Shown here one piece after another: positions 41,939 through 51,102 of a stretch of DNA of 57,939 bases. The notes below the pieces were generated by a model. That model saw nothing but the letters and a program-made list of their open reading frames with translations. It did no database searches and was not told the DNA's origin. Source of the DNA: an uncultured Bacteroidales bacterium. Lineage in GTDB: Bacteria; Bacteroidota; Bacteroidia; Bacteroidales; ML635J-15. The stretch spans positions 1-57,939 of the forward strand of contig CALJNE010000049.1 in NCBI GenBank assembly GCA_937982115.1, in the 5' to 3' direction. Made by a program: the position numbers and the translations under genes. The first letter of the stretch is position 1. Each line of letters opens with the position of its first letter.

Positions 41939-44386
41939 ATGAATAAAAAGAAAAAAAATAGTAACGAAAATGATTCAAAAAAAGAACCCAAAAAAGGGTT
42001 CTTAAAATCAGTAAAATTTTTCTTTACAGATGAACGGTTTACGGTAAGTTTAGGATTAACATTGCTTGCTTTCTCTTTGATTCTTTGCCTTTCTTTAACA
42101 TCATATCTTTTTACCTGGAAAACAGATCAAAGTATTGCCGATCTTGGATTTAAAGGCATTTTTTCTGATTCTGCTTTTGAAGTTGACAACTGGGTTGGAA
42201 AAGTTGGGGCTTTTTTAGCTAATAAATTCATTTTTGATTGGTTCGGAATACCTTCATTTTCTTTTGTAATTCTATCAGCAGTTTATGGTTTAGCTCTACT
42301 GAAAGTAAAACTTGTAAAACTTCTCGAATTTACTTTTAAGCTTTTAATCTATACATTCTGGTTGAGTATTGCTCTGGCTTCGGTTTTTGGTGAAAAATAT
42401 TTTATGGTGGGCGGCTCTCATGGATTTTTTGTTTTTAATTGGCTTTACGATGTTATTGGTCCGGTTGGCGCTTATACAAGTATCGTGGTAAGTGCTTTTA
42501 TAATAATAATTTATTCTGTGAAAAATTCACTTAACTGGATGAAATCTAAAGTTGACAAGATTAAACATTTCGATAAAGAAAATTTACAAGAGGAAGAAAT
42601 TGAATCCGAGTCTGGTGAAAATATTTTAGTTACCAATACAGACAATAAGGAAAATATTACCGATGGGCAAAATGTTGAGCCAATAATTTTGGAAGAGGAT
42701 GAAAAAAGCGAAGAACTGCATTTAGATGAACAACTTGATAAAGAAGTTTTGTCAGATGAAAATAACTTAGAAATAAAATCCGACAGCAATAACCTTAATA
42801 TGACGGTGCAAGTTGCAGCAGAAGAAGAGACATTAAGCGAGGAAGAAATTCATTCAGATCTTCTGCAAGACTATGATCCAACAAAAGACCTTGAGTATTA
42901 CAAAATGCCTACCCTTGATCTTCTTACTGATTATCCTTCCAGTAAAGGAGATGTAACCAGAGAAGAGCTTAATGCAAATAAAAATAAAATAGTTAAAACT
43001 TTACTTGACTATAAAATTCAAATTTCAAAGATTATGGCTACCATCGGGCCCACTGTTACACTTTATGAAATAGTGCCGGCTCCGGGAGTCAGAATTTCTA
43101 AAATTAAAAGTCTTGAAGATGATATTGCGTTAAGTTTGGCTGCCCTTGGAATAAGAATCATTGCTCCTATTCCGGGAAAAGGAACTATCGGTATCGAAGT
43201 ACCAAACTCTAAACCCGAGATTGTGTCAATGCGTTCTGTTCTGAAATCGGCAAAATTTCAGGAATCCGATTATGAATTACCGGTTGCCATCGGTAAGACA
43301 ATCTCCAACGAAACTTATGTTTTTAATCTGGCTAAAACTCCTCATTTGTTGGTTGCAGGGGCTACCGGTCAAGGGAAATCTGTCGGGATAAATGCAATTA
43401 TTACATCTTTACTCTATAAAAAGCACCCATCTCAACTAAAATTTGTTTTGGTTGACCCAAAAATGGTTGAACTGTCAATATATCGAAATATTGAAAAACA
43501 TTATCTTGCAAAACTTCCAGGCGAAGAAAACCCAATAATAACTGATGTTTCTAAAGTTGTTCCTGCGATGCTTTCATTATGTATCGAAATGGATACTCGT
43601 TATGCTTTGCTTACCGATGCGGGCGTAAGAAACATCATAGAATATAATTCCAAATTCATATCCCGAAAATTGAATCCACAAAAAGGGCATTATTTCATGC
43701 CTTATATCGTTGTGATTATTGATGAATTTGCTGATATTATCGTTCAGGAGGGTAAACAAGTCGAAGCACCCATATCAAGACTTGCGGCAAAAGCACGAGC
43801 TGTCGGAATTCATTTAATTGTTGCTACTCAGCGTCCATCAACAGATGTTATTACCGGTGTAATTAAAGCTAACTTCCCAACAAGAATTGCCTTTAAAGTT
43901 ACTAATGGGCATGATTCCAAAACAATACTCGACGCTACCGGAGCCAATCAGCTTATCGGACGCGGGGATATGCTAATTTCCGAGACAGGTAAAATTACTC
44001 GTGTTCAATGTGCTTTTATAGATACCCCCGAAGTTGAAAATCTGGTTAGTTATATTTCTTCGCAACAAGGATATCCGTCAGCTATGGAACTTCCTGAACC
44101 TGTAATTGGAGAAGGAGAAACCGGCGGTGCTGCTTTTGATGCTAACGAAAAAGACGAACTTTTTGAGGAGGCTGCCAGAATAGTTGTCCGTCATCAACAA
44201 GGATCTACTTCCTTAATTCAGCGAAAATTAAGTATCGGTTACAATCGTGCGGGCAGAATTATTGACCAGCTCGAAGCAGCCGGAATTGTTGGTCCTTACG
44301 AAGGAAGCAAAGCTCGTCAGGTTAATTTTCCGGATGAATTAGCTTTGGAACAATATTTGAATACACTTAAAATCAATAACAATTAA
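41939..44386 (+). CDS. ftsK: DNA translocase FtsK
   Basis: An 815-residue septal DNA pump that clears chromosome dimers and segregates the terminus. Four membrane helices lie in the first ~200 residues (VSLGLTLLAFSLILCLSLTSYLF and others). An acidic linker to ~300 is shorter than in E. coli. Next comes the alpha domain (KIMATIGPTVTLYEIVPAPGVR). The RecA-like motor has Walker A HLLVAGATGQGKSVGINAI, Walker B YIVVIIDEFADIIV and AKARAVGIHLIVATQRPSTDV. The C-terminal gamma winged helix ends in STSLIQRKLSIGYNRAGRII. The start at 41939 is chosen because the preceding terminator (41901-41924) lies within the longer frame. Followed after 11 bases by lolA. Confidence 0.96.
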   Translation: MNKKKKNSNENDSKKEPKKGFLKSVKFFFTDERFTVSLGLTLLAFSLILCLSLTSYLFTWKTDQSIADLGFKGIFSDSAFEVDNWVGKVGAFLANKFIFDWFGIPSFSFVILSAVYGLALLKVKLVKLLEFTFKLLIYTFWLSIALASVFGEKYFMVGGSHGFFVFNWLYDVIGPVGAYTSIVVSAFIIIIYSVKNSLNWMKSKVDKIKHFDKENLQEEEIESESGENILVTNTDNKENITDGQNVEPIILEEDEKSEELHLDEQLDKEVLSDENNLEIKSDSNNLNMTVQVAAEEETLSEEEIHSDLLQDYDPTKDLEYYKMPTLDLLTDYPSSKGDVTREELNANKNKIVKTLLDYKIQISKIMATIGPTVTLYEIVPAPGVRISKIKSLEDDIALSLAALGIRIIAPIPGKGTIGIEVPNSKPEIVSMRSVLKSAKFQESDYELPVAIGKTISNETYVFNLAKTPHLLVAGATGQGKSVGINAIITSLLYKKHPSQLKFVLVDPKMVELSIYRNIEKHYLAKLPGEENPIITDVSKVVPAMLSLCIEMDTRYALLTDAGVRNIIEYNSKFISRKLNPQKGHYFMPYIVVIIDEFADIIVQEGKQVEAPISRLAAKARAVGIHLIVATQRPSTDVITGVIKANFPTRIAFKVTNGHDSKTILDATGANQLIGRGDMLISETGKITRVQCAFIDTPEVENLVSYISSQQGYPSAMELPEPVIGEGETGGAAFDANEKDELFEEAARIVVRHQQGSTSLIQRKLSIGYNRAGRIIDQLEAAGIVGPYEGSKARQVNFPDELALEQYLNTLKINNN

Positions 44387-44397
44387 ATTTTAAATAA

Positions 44398-45051
44398 ATG
44401 AAAAAGTTTGGATTATTTTTTTTGGTAATTTTATGTTTTTATTTTTCAAACGCTCAAACTCAAAACAATGACAATTCTGCAACTGCTTTGTTAGACGAGG
44501 TCGCTGCTAAAGCTGAGCGTTATACAAGTTTGAAAATTGATTTTAATATGTTTGTCGAAAATTTGCACTCCGGCAAAAGAGATTCTTACTCCGGAAATGC
44601 ATTGTATAAATCAGGCAACTATAAACTTGATGTAATGGGGCAGGTTGTTTATTCCGACGGAAAAACAAATTATACCTATCTTAAAGATGCAGATGAAATT
44701 AATATCTCTAAAAATGATTCACAAAGCGAAATGATTAATCCCCAGGCATTTTTGAAGGATTATAAAAACAACTACAAAGTAAAATACATTGCCGAAAAAT
44801 TTGAGAAAAACAGACCTCTGGTCGAGATTGATTTGTACCCGAAAAATGTTGAAAACAAAAAATATTCGAGAATCTCCGTTAAGGTTGATAAAACCAAGAA
44901 ACAAATTTATTCTGTGAGGTATGTTGGCAAAGATGGTGTTAATTATTTAATTGAAATTACAAAGTTTGAAGAAAATCCCGCAATACCGGATAATCAAATT
45001 AAGTTTTCAAAAGATTTATATCCCGGAGTTGAAATAATTGACTTGAGATAG
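44398..45051 (+). CDS. lolA: outer-membrane lipoprotein carrier LolA-like protein
   Basis: A 217-residue periplasmic protein of the LolA/LolB fold that ferries lipoproteins to the outer membrane. It has a signal peptide (residues 1-19, ending FSNAQ). Domain features are LLDEVAAKAERYTSLKIDFNMFVEN, the strand run SGNYKLDVMGQVVYSDGKTNYTYL, and PQAFLKDYKNNYKVKY. The ftsK-lolA order is common in Bacteroidota and elsewhere, which supports the call. It ends at a hairpin terminator (45074-45098) shared with the convergent rlmI-type gene. Confidence 0.87.
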   Translation: MKKFGLFFLVILCFYFSNAQTQNNDNSATALLDEVAAKAERYTSLKIDFNMFVENLHSGKRDSYSGNALYKSGNYKLDVMGQVVYSDGKTNYTYLKDADEINISKNDSQSEMINPQAFLKDYKNNYKVKYIAEKFEKNRPLVEIDLYPKNVENKKYSRISVKVDKTKKQIYSVRYVGKDGVNYLIEITKFEENPAIPDNQIKFSKDLYPGVEIIDLR

Positions 45052-45073
45052 AGTAATTATAAATCAAAAATTT

Positions 45074-45098
45074 AATTCCTGAAATTGCTTCCGGGATT
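45074..45098. terminator. hairpin between lolA and the rRNA methyltransferase gene
   Basis: An imperfect 10-bp stem (AATTCCTGAA/TTCCGGGATT, one mismatch and one G-T pair) with a 5-base loop, followed by T-rich sequence on the + strand. It lies between two convergent genes. Confidence 0.6.
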
Positions 45099-45100
45099 TT

Positions 45101-46264
45101 TTATTCTACCCTTAATATCAATCCTTTTAAATATTCTGTTTCGGGAACAAAGGCAGATACTGGATGGTCAGATGGTTGTGAGAGTATTCCCAATATTTTT
45201 ACGTTTCTACCGGATTCAATTGCTGCCGAACGAATTGCTGAAGTAAACAATTCTCTGGTTATGTATTGTGAGCAACTAAAGGTAAAAATTAATCCATTCT
45301 TTTCTATTTTTTGCATTGCCATCAGATTTATTCTTTTATAGGCTCGCAAGGCATTATTGGTTACATTACTTTTTTTTGCAAAGGCAGGTGGATCAATTAT
45401 AATCAAATCGTAATTTTTTGTGCATTTTTCCAGATATTCAAAAGCATCGGAGCAAATAGAATTATGACTTTTTTCAAAACTGTTTAATTTAATATTACGT
45501 TCAGTTATTTCAACAGCATTCTCAGATATGTCAATAGAATCAACGTGTTTTGCTCCACCGGCAAGTGCATATACTGAAAATCCTCCAGTATAAGCAAATA
45601 AGTTAAGAACATTTTTGTCTTTTGAATAATCTCTGACTATTCGACGATTATCTCGTTGGTCAATAAAAAATCCTGTTTTTTGACCATTGGGAATGTCAAC
45701 GTAAAATTTTAAACCATTTTCAGTTATAGTATCACAGATTTTGTTGCCGAAAACAATTTTATCCTCTGTATTCAACTTCAGTTTTGATGCTGATTTGTCG
45801 TAAATACATTCAACATTCGGAATGTTTTTACTTATACATTCGGAGATAAAATTAATTTTATTGTGTATTGCCTCAGTATGAGCCTGAATTACAACTGTAT
45901 TGTTATAAAAATCCACAATTAGTCCCGGTATGCTGTCTGATTCGGCAAAAATCAATCTATATGCATTAGTACTATTCTGCTCTGAGAATAAAATTTTACG
46001 AAATTCAATGGCTGCTTTAATATTTTGTTCGAGGCAAATATTTTCGTTTTCCTCAAATCCGAAATGAATTAATTTTACTGCAATTGAGGAATCCGAATAA
46101 TAACCAATACCTAATGGATTATTTTTGCTGTCAATTACTTTTACCCAGTCTCCCGTTCTGATATTTTTGGTTTTATTGTCTATTGCTCCGCTGAAAATCC
46201 ACGGATGTTTTCTTTTTACGGAAGACTCTTTTCCGGGTTTTAACTTTATTGTTCCGGCTATCAT
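45101..46264 (-). CDS. rlmI: 23S rRNA (cytosine-5)-methyltransferase, RlmI family
   Basis: A 387-residue class I methyltransferase of the YccW/RlmI type that methylates C1962 of 23S rRNA. An N-terminal PUA domain (KRKHPWIFSGAIDNKTKNI, GDWVKVIDSKNNPLGIGYYS) precedes a linker domain and the SAM domain (VLNLFAYTGGFSVYALAGGAKHVDSID). The catalytic-region motif is YDLIIIDPPAFAKKS, then LIFTFSCSQYITRELF. The length matches the family. It stands alone with a TAnnTTTG box 16 bases upstream and is divergent from the zinc-ribbon gene. Confidence 0.93.
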   Translation of the reverse strand: MIAGTIKLKPGKESSVKRKHPWIFSGAIDNKTKNIRTGDWVKVIDSKNNPLGIGYYSDSSIAVKLIHFGFEENENICLEQNIKAAIEFRKILFSEQNSTNAYRLIFAESDSIPGLIVDFYNNTVVIQAHTEAIHNKINFISECISKNIPNVECIYDKSASKLKLNTEDKIVFGNKICDTITENGLKFYVDIPNGQKTGFFIDQRDNRRIVRDYSKDKNVLNLFAYTGGFSVYALAGGAKHVDSIDISENAVEITERNIKLNSFEKSHNSICSDAFEYLEKCTKNYDLIIIDPPAFAKKSNVTNNALRAYKRINLMAMQKIEKNGLIFTFSCSQYITRELFTSAIRSAAIESGRNVKILGILSQPSDHPVSAFVPETEYLKGLILRVE

Positions 46265-46280
46265 ATAAAAAAGTTTTTTG

Positions 46281-46288
46281 CAAAGATA
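46281..46288 (-). promoter_or_regulatory. -7 promoter element of the rlmI-type gene
   Basis: TATCTTTG on the minus strand, exact TAnnTTTG match, 16 bases before the ATG at 46264. Confidence 0.65.
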
Positions 46289-46354
46289 TTATTTATTTAA
46301 TTTGCAGTTTTGGCAGTTACTAAATTTTAATGATTTGCAGTAGTTTGTTGATTT

Positions 46355-46684
46355 ATGGAATGTCCGAATTGTCATAGAAGAGGAAATGCTTTGAAAAGAA
46401 TTTTCTCAAAACGCGGTAACACCGGCACTCGCTTTTGTGTTTATTGTAACACCGAGGTTAGAATTATTTATAACTGGAAAAAGATATTTGTTTTATCATT
46501 ACTAGTGTTAGTTTTGTTACTAGTATTAAATGTCCTTTTACAAATGCTCGGATGGCCGGGAATTACAAGTGGTTTTGCCGGGGGGATGGGCGGTGCTGTA
46601 ATTGCAATTATGATTCGACGCGAACCTTATGTTAAAATCGAACTTGTTAATCCTCCCAAAACAAGAAAAAAAAGAAGGAACTAA
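46355..46684 (+). CDS. small zinc-ribbon membrane protein, unknown
   Basis: A 109-residue protein. A four-Cys zinc ribbon (MECPNCHRRG and FCVYCNTEV) fills residues 1-34. Two membrane helices follow (KKIFVLSLLVLVLLLVLNVLLQML and a Gly-rich SGFAGGMGGAVIAIMI), and a basic tail ends KTRKKRRN. The tail and the ribbon would both lie in the cytoplasm. I do not recognise a family. Its stop overlaps the start of the exonuclease/GIY-YIG gene (TAATG), so the two are translationally coupled and may act together. Confidence 0.65.
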   Translation: MECPNCHRRGNALKRIFSKRGNTGTRFCVYCNTEVRIIYNWKKIFVLSLLVLVLLLVLNVLLQMLGWPGITSGFAGGMGGAVIAIMIRREPYVKIELVNPPKTRKKRRN

Positions 46685-48075
46685 TGAATCAGCTTTTTTC
46701 AGTAGTGGATATTGAAACAACAGGTGGTGGTAAATATGAAAAAATTACCGAAATTGCGATTTTTGTTACCGATGGATATAATTTAGTAAGAAGTTTTCAC
46801 AGTCTAATAAATCCTGAACGCCGAATACCACCATACATCGTGAACCTAACCGGTATCACAAACGAAATGGTAGAAGACTCTCCAAAGTTTTACAAAGTAG
46901 CAAAAGAAATTCTGGAAACCCTTAAGGATACTGTTTTTGTGGCACATAACGTAAATTTTGATTATGGTATTGTGAAAAAAGAATTTGCAGAGTTGGGATA
47001 TAAATTCAGAATGAATACTTTATGCACTTTGCAGCTCTCTAGAAAACTTTTTCCGGGGTTGTCTTCGTATAGTCTTGGAGAATTGTGTAAAAGTCTGGAA
47101 ATCGAACTATTTGGTAGGCATAGAGCTGCAGGAGATGCAAAAGCTACTATGCATCTTTTTAATATGATTTGCCGGAAAGATCTTGCTGAAAATAACGGAT
47201 TAAATGTGCTGGGCTTTCAGTTTTCGGGATTATCACCAAAAATTAAGATTTCAAAGTTTCAAAATCTTCCTGATACAGTTGGAGTTTATTATCTCTATAA
47301 TGAAAATGATGAATTAATTTACATTGGCAAATCAAAAAATATAAAACAAAGGGTTTTCTCTCATTTAAAGAATGAATGCTCCAAAAAATCTTTAAACATG
47401 CGTTCCGAAATTGCCGATGTTGATTATGTGGAAACCGGATTTGAGTTAATTGCTTTGATACACGAATCAAACGTAATAAAGAAACATAAACCAAAATATA
47501 ACATTGCTCAACGCAGAAGTATTTACAACTGGGGAATTTATTTCTATGAAAATTCAGAAGGGTATTTTTGCTTTACCATAAAAAAAATTACCGACACCGA
47601 CGAGATGTTTTTGACCATGCACTCATCACGAGACGAAGCCATCGAAACCATGCGGAATTTTTGTCAAAAATACCATCTTTGCACCAAACTATGCGGACTA
47701 TATGAATCTGCAGGAGCTTGTTTTTATCATCAAATTGGTGAATGTGAAGGAGCCTGTTGTGGTGAAGAATCTCCTGATGATTATAACCTCAGAGCTCAAA
47801 AATTTATGGAAGAATTAAATATCGGCTACGATAATGTTTATATAATTCACGAAAACAAAGCTGAGAATATTACAGCATTTGTGAAAATTCAAAATTCACA
47901 TTTCAAAGGATACGGATATTTTGACAGCTTCGAGGAAATTATTGATATTGACGATTTTCTTACACCCATGCCCGAAACCAGAGACATCAAACAAATTATT
48001 AAAACATACCTAAAAAAAAACTCTGATTACAAAATTGTGAAGATAAAACAGGCTTTAAATTCAGAAAGCTTTTAA
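46684..48075 (+). CDS. DnaQ-like 3'-5' exonuclease fused to a GIY-YIG endonuclease domain
   Basis: A 463-residue two-nuclease protein. The N-terminal ~170 residues are a DEDDh exonuclease of the DnaQ type: FSVVDIETTGGGKYEKITEIA, VFVAHNVNFDYGIV and the final HRAAGDAKATMHLF. A GIY-YIG domain follows from about residue 195 (LPDTVGVYYLYNENDELIYIG, KSKNIKQRVFSHLK, and the late EL/YN region YNIAQRR), like the N-terminus of UvrC and the Cho nuclease. The ~190 C-terminal residues include Cys-rich CTKLCGLYESAGACF. A repair role is likely. The fusion is common in Bacteroidota and Actinobacteria. Confidence 0.9.
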   Translation: MNQLFSVVDIETTGGGKYEKITEIAIFVTDGYNLVRSFHSLINPERRIPPYIVNLTGITNEMVEDSPKFYKVAKEILETLKDTVFVAHNVNFDYGIVKKEFAELGYKFRMNTLCTLQLSRKLFPGLSSYSLGELCKSLEIELFGRHRAAGDAKATMHLFNMICRKDLAENNGLNVLGFQFSGLSPKIKISKFQNLPDTVGVYYLYNENDELIYIGKSKNIKQRVFSHLKNECSKKSLNMRSEIADVDYVETGFELIALIHESNVIKKHKPKYNIAQRRSIYNWGIYFYENSEGYFCFTIKKITDTDEMFLTMHSSRDEAIETMRNFCQKYHLCTKLCGLYESAGACFYHQIGECEGACCGEESPDDYNLRAQKFMEELNIGYDNVYIIHENKAENITAFVKIQNSHFKGYGYFDSFEEIIDIDDFLTPMPETRDIKQIIKTYLKKNSDYKIVKIKQALNSESF

Positions 48076-48130
48076 TTTATTCAATAAGATTTAATTTGTT
48101 CCGATGATATTTTTTTGGATAAATCTTTTT

Positions 48131-48138
48131 TATCTTTG
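48131..48138 (+). promoter_or_regulatory. -7 promoter element of asnS; decides the start
   Basis: TATCTTTG, exact TAnnTTTG match, 21 bases before the ATG at 48160 and within the longest frame (from 48115). The first 15 codons of that frame are therefore not part of the protein. Confidence 0.65.
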
Positions 48139-48159
48139 CAAGGTAAAACTAAAATTGGT

Positions 48160-49602
48160 ATGAAAAGAACAAAAATAGCTGATATTTTACAGCATTCGAA
48201 AGTTAACGAGGAAATTCTCGTAATGGGCTGGGTAAGGACAAAACGCATAAGTAAAAATGTTTGTTTCATCACATTAAATGACGGGTCTTGTTTGGCAAAT
48301 CTTCAGATTGTGATTGACATAACCCCCGAAATAGATGAATTGTTGTCGCATGTTCATTCGGGAGCTGCATTAAAAATATTCGGAGTTACGGTTGAATCCC
48401 CCGGACAGGGGCAAGCTGTAGAATTGCATGCTAAGGAAATAACTCTATTAGGCGAAGCAAATCCTGAAGAATATCCTTTACAACCAAAAAAGCACAGCCT
48501 TGAATTTTTGCGTGAAATAGCACACCTGAGGTTCCGTACAAATACTTTTGGTGCAATATTCCGAATCAGACATGCCATGACGTATGCAATTCATAAATTT
48601 TTCAATGATAAAGGATTTTACAATATACATACACCAATAATTACAGCTTCGGATTGCGAAGGTGCAGGCGAAATGTTCAGGGTAACTACACTTGATTTAT
48701 ACAATCTTCCGAAAACAGAAGATGGAAAAATTGATTTTACACAAGACTTTTTCGGTCGCGAAACTAATCTAACCGTTTCGGGTCAGCTCGAAGCTGAACT
48801 TGCTGCTCTTGCTCTTTCGCAGGTATATACATTCGGACCGACTTTCAGAGCCGAAAATTCAAACACTGCTCGTCATCTTGCAGAATTCTGGATGATTGAA
48901 CCCGAAATGGCATTCTACGACATCAACGATGATATGGATTTAGCAGAAGAAATGCTTAAATATCTTGTAAAATACGCCCTTGACAACTGTCGTGAAGACC
49001 TTGAATTTCTGCATAAACGCAGAGAAGAAGAGCAAAAACAAAAACCCCAAAACGAACGCGACGAAATGGGGCTAATACAAAGATTAGAATTTGTAATTAA
49101 TAATAATTTCGAAAGAATTACCTATACACAGGCTATAGAGATTCTTATGAATTCCAAACCGAATAAGAATAAACAATTTGTTTATTCGGTTGATAAGTGG
49201 GGCACTGATTTACAAAGCGAACACGAAAGATATCTTGTGGAAAAACATTTTAAAAAGCCTGTTATAATTACCGACTATCCAAAAGAAATAAAAGCTTTTT
49301 ACATGAAACTTAACGATGACGGGAAAACTGTAAGAGCTATGGATGTGCTATTCCCACAAATCGGAGAAATTATCGGGGGTTCGCAAAGAGAAGAAAATTA
49401 CGATAAACTTATTGGCAGAATGAAAGAAGTGGGAATACACGAAAAAGATATGTGGTGGTATCTCGAAACAAGAAAATTCGGTTCAGTACCACATAGTGGT
49501 TTTGGTCTTGGTTTCGAGCGTCTTATGTTGTTTATTACCGGAATGTCTAATATCAGAGACGTAATTCCTTTTCCGCGTACTCCAAAAAATGCAGAATTCT
49601 AA
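48160..49602 (+). CDS. asnS: asparaginyl-tRNA synthetase
   Basis: A 480-residue class IIb aminoacyl-tRNA synthetase that charges tRNA-Asn. An N-terminal OB-fold anticodon-binding domain ([25 protein letters not shown]) precedes the catalytic core. Motif 1 is [27 protein letters not shown]. Motif 2 is the region from [20 protein letters not shown] to WMIEPEMAF. Motif 3 is [21 protein letters not shown], with ending [13 protein letters not shown] typical of AsnS. The start is fixed by the promoter box. Transcribed alone, with rpoN 33 bases downstream on its own promoter. Confidence 0.97.
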   Translation: MKRTKIADILQHSKVNEEILVMGWVRTKRISKNVCFITLNDGSCLANLQIVIDITPEIDELLSHVHSGAALKIFGVTVESPGQGQAVELHAKEITLLGEANPEEYPLQPKKHSLEFLREIAHLRFRTNTFGAIFRIRHAMTYAIHKFFNDKGFYNIHTPIITASDCEGAGEMFRVTTLDLYNLPKTEDGKIDFTQDFFGRETNLTVSGQLEAELAALALSQVYTFGPTFRAENSNTARHLAEFWMIEPEMAFYDINDDMDLAEEMLKYLVKYALDNCREDLEFLHKRREEEQKQKPQNERDEMGLIQRLEFVINNNFERITYTQAIEILMNSKPNKNKQFVYSVDKWGTDLQSEHERYLVEKHFKKPVIITDYPKEIKAFYMKLNDDGKTVRAMDVLFPQIGEIIGGSQREENYDKLIGRMKEVGIHEKDMWWYLETRKFGSVPHSGFGLGFERLMLFITGMSNIRDVIPFPRTPKNAEF

Positions 49603-49610
49603 AAATTTAT

Positions 49611-49618
49611 TATATTTG
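49611..49618 (+). promoter_or_regulatory. -7 promoter element of rpoN
   Basis: TATATTTG, exact TAnnTTTG match, 17 bases before the rpoN ATG and 8 bases after the asnS stop. Confidence 0.6.
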
Positions 49619-49635
49619 AAAAAATAAATTAAAAA

Positions 49636-51102
49636 ATGTTAAAACCGGGATTACAGCAAAAACTTCTTCAAAAACTTTCGCCTCAACAGATACAAATGAT
49701 TAAGCTGCTTGAACTGCCGACAGTACAACTGGAAGAGAGGATAAAAAAAGAGCTCGAAGAAAATCCGGCTCTCGACGAAGGTCCTGACGACAGCGAGGAC
49801 GAAAAATTTCAGGATAATCTCACAAACGAAGAGGAAGATAATTCTGCCGATAATTCCGACGATGAATTTTCTTTAGAAGATTATCTTCAGGACGAAGATG
49901 ATGAAATTCCGGCATATAAACTTCAGGCAAATAATTATTCAAAAGACGACGAACATAAAGAAATCCCTTATTCTGCTGCAAAAACATTTCATGAATTTTT
50001 GCAAGAACAACTAATACTAAAGGATTTAACAGAAAAAGAAAAAATAATTGCTGAATATTTAATCGGCAATATTGACGAGGATGGATACCTTAGGAGAGAA
50101 ATTGAAAATATAGTTGATGATATTGCTTTTTCTGCTAACATAGATGTAACAGAACAAGAAATTCTTAACGTTCTGGAGATAATTCAGGAATTGGATCCTC
50201 CCGGTGTTGGAGCTCAAAATTTACAAGAATGTTTGTTTATACAGCTCGAACGTAAAGAAGAACAAACTCAGGCAGTGAAAAATGCTAAAAGAATTATTGT
50301 TGATTGTTTCGAAGAATTTACTAAAAAACATTATCACAAGATTAAATCCAAATGCGATCTCGAAGACGAAGAGTTGAAGGAAGCTATTGATATAATTCTT
50401 AAACTCAATCCCAAACCGGGAAGTTCTTTTGGCGAACCTCAAACCAAATCCTTTAATGCAATAATTCCTGATTTTATTCTGGAAATTGAAAATAATAAAG
50501 TTATTGTTTCATTAAATTCAAGAAATACGCCGGAATTGCGGATTTCCAGGATGTTTTCTCAAATGTTAGAAGAATATTCTTCAAGTAAAAATAAAAATAA
50601 CAAAGAAGCTATTGCCTTTATTAAACAGAAAATAGATTCTGCAAAGTGGTTTATTGATGCAATCAATCAAAGACAAAATACTCTTTTATTTACAATGAAT
50701 GCAATAGCGGAGTTTCAGAAGGAGTTCTTTCTTACGGGAGACGAGACAAAACTGAAACCAATGATTTTAAAAGATATAGCTGAAATTACCGGACTAGATA
50801 TCTCAACAATTTCGAGAGTAGCAAATTCTAAGTATGTTGCAACGCCTTACGGAAATTTTCCTCTGAAATATTTCTTTAGCGAAGGTATGCAAACCGAAAC
50901 CGGAGAAGAAGTCTCAACCCGGGAAATTAAGCAGATCCTTAAGGAATGCATAGAAAATGAAAATAAATCAAAACCTTTAACCGACGATAAACTGGCTGAG
51001 ATTTTGAAATCCAAAGGTTATATCATTGCTCGCCGTACAGTTGCAAAATATCGCGAACAACTTGGAATTCCGGTTGCCAGACTTAGAAAAGAGCTCTTAT
51101 GA
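49636..51102 (+). CDS. rpoN: RNA polymerase sigma-54 factor
   Basis: A 488-residue sigma-54 that binds -24/-12 promoters and needs AAA+ activators. Region I is Gln/Leu-rich (LKPGLQQKLLQKLSPQQIQM). A strongly acidic region II (~45-95) follows, then the core-binding domain (AEYLIGNIDEDGYLRREIE, LDPPGVGAQNLQECL). The central helix-turn-helix is LKDIAEITGLDISTISRVAN, and the C-terminal RpoN box is IARRTVAKYREQLGIP. Complete and of normal length. No sigma-54 activator lies in the window. It is coupled (ATGA) to the next membrane-protein gene. Confidence 0.97.
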   Translation: MLKPGLQQKLLQKLSPQQIQMIKLLELPTVQLEERIKKELEENPALDEGPDDSEDEKFQDNLTNEEEDNSADNSDDEFSLEDYLQDEDDEIPAYKLQANNYSKDDEHKEIPYSAAKTFHEFLQEQLILKDLTEKEKIIAEYLIGNIDEDGYLRREIENIVDDIAFSANIDVTEQEILNVLEIIQELDPPGVGAQNLQECLFIQLERKEEQTQAVKNAKRIIVDCFEEFTKKHYHKIKSKCDLEDEELKEAIDIILKLNPKPGSSFGEPQTKSFNAIIPDFILEIENNKVIVSLNSRNTPELRISRMFSQMLEEYSSSKNKNNKEAIAFIKQKIDSAKWFIDAINQRQNTLLFTMNAIAEFQKEFFLTGDETKLKPMILKDIAEITGLDISTISRVANSKYVATPYGNFPLKYFFSEGMQTETGEEVSTREIKQILKECIENENKSKPLTDDKLAEILKSKGYIIARRTVAKYREQLGIPVARLRKELL

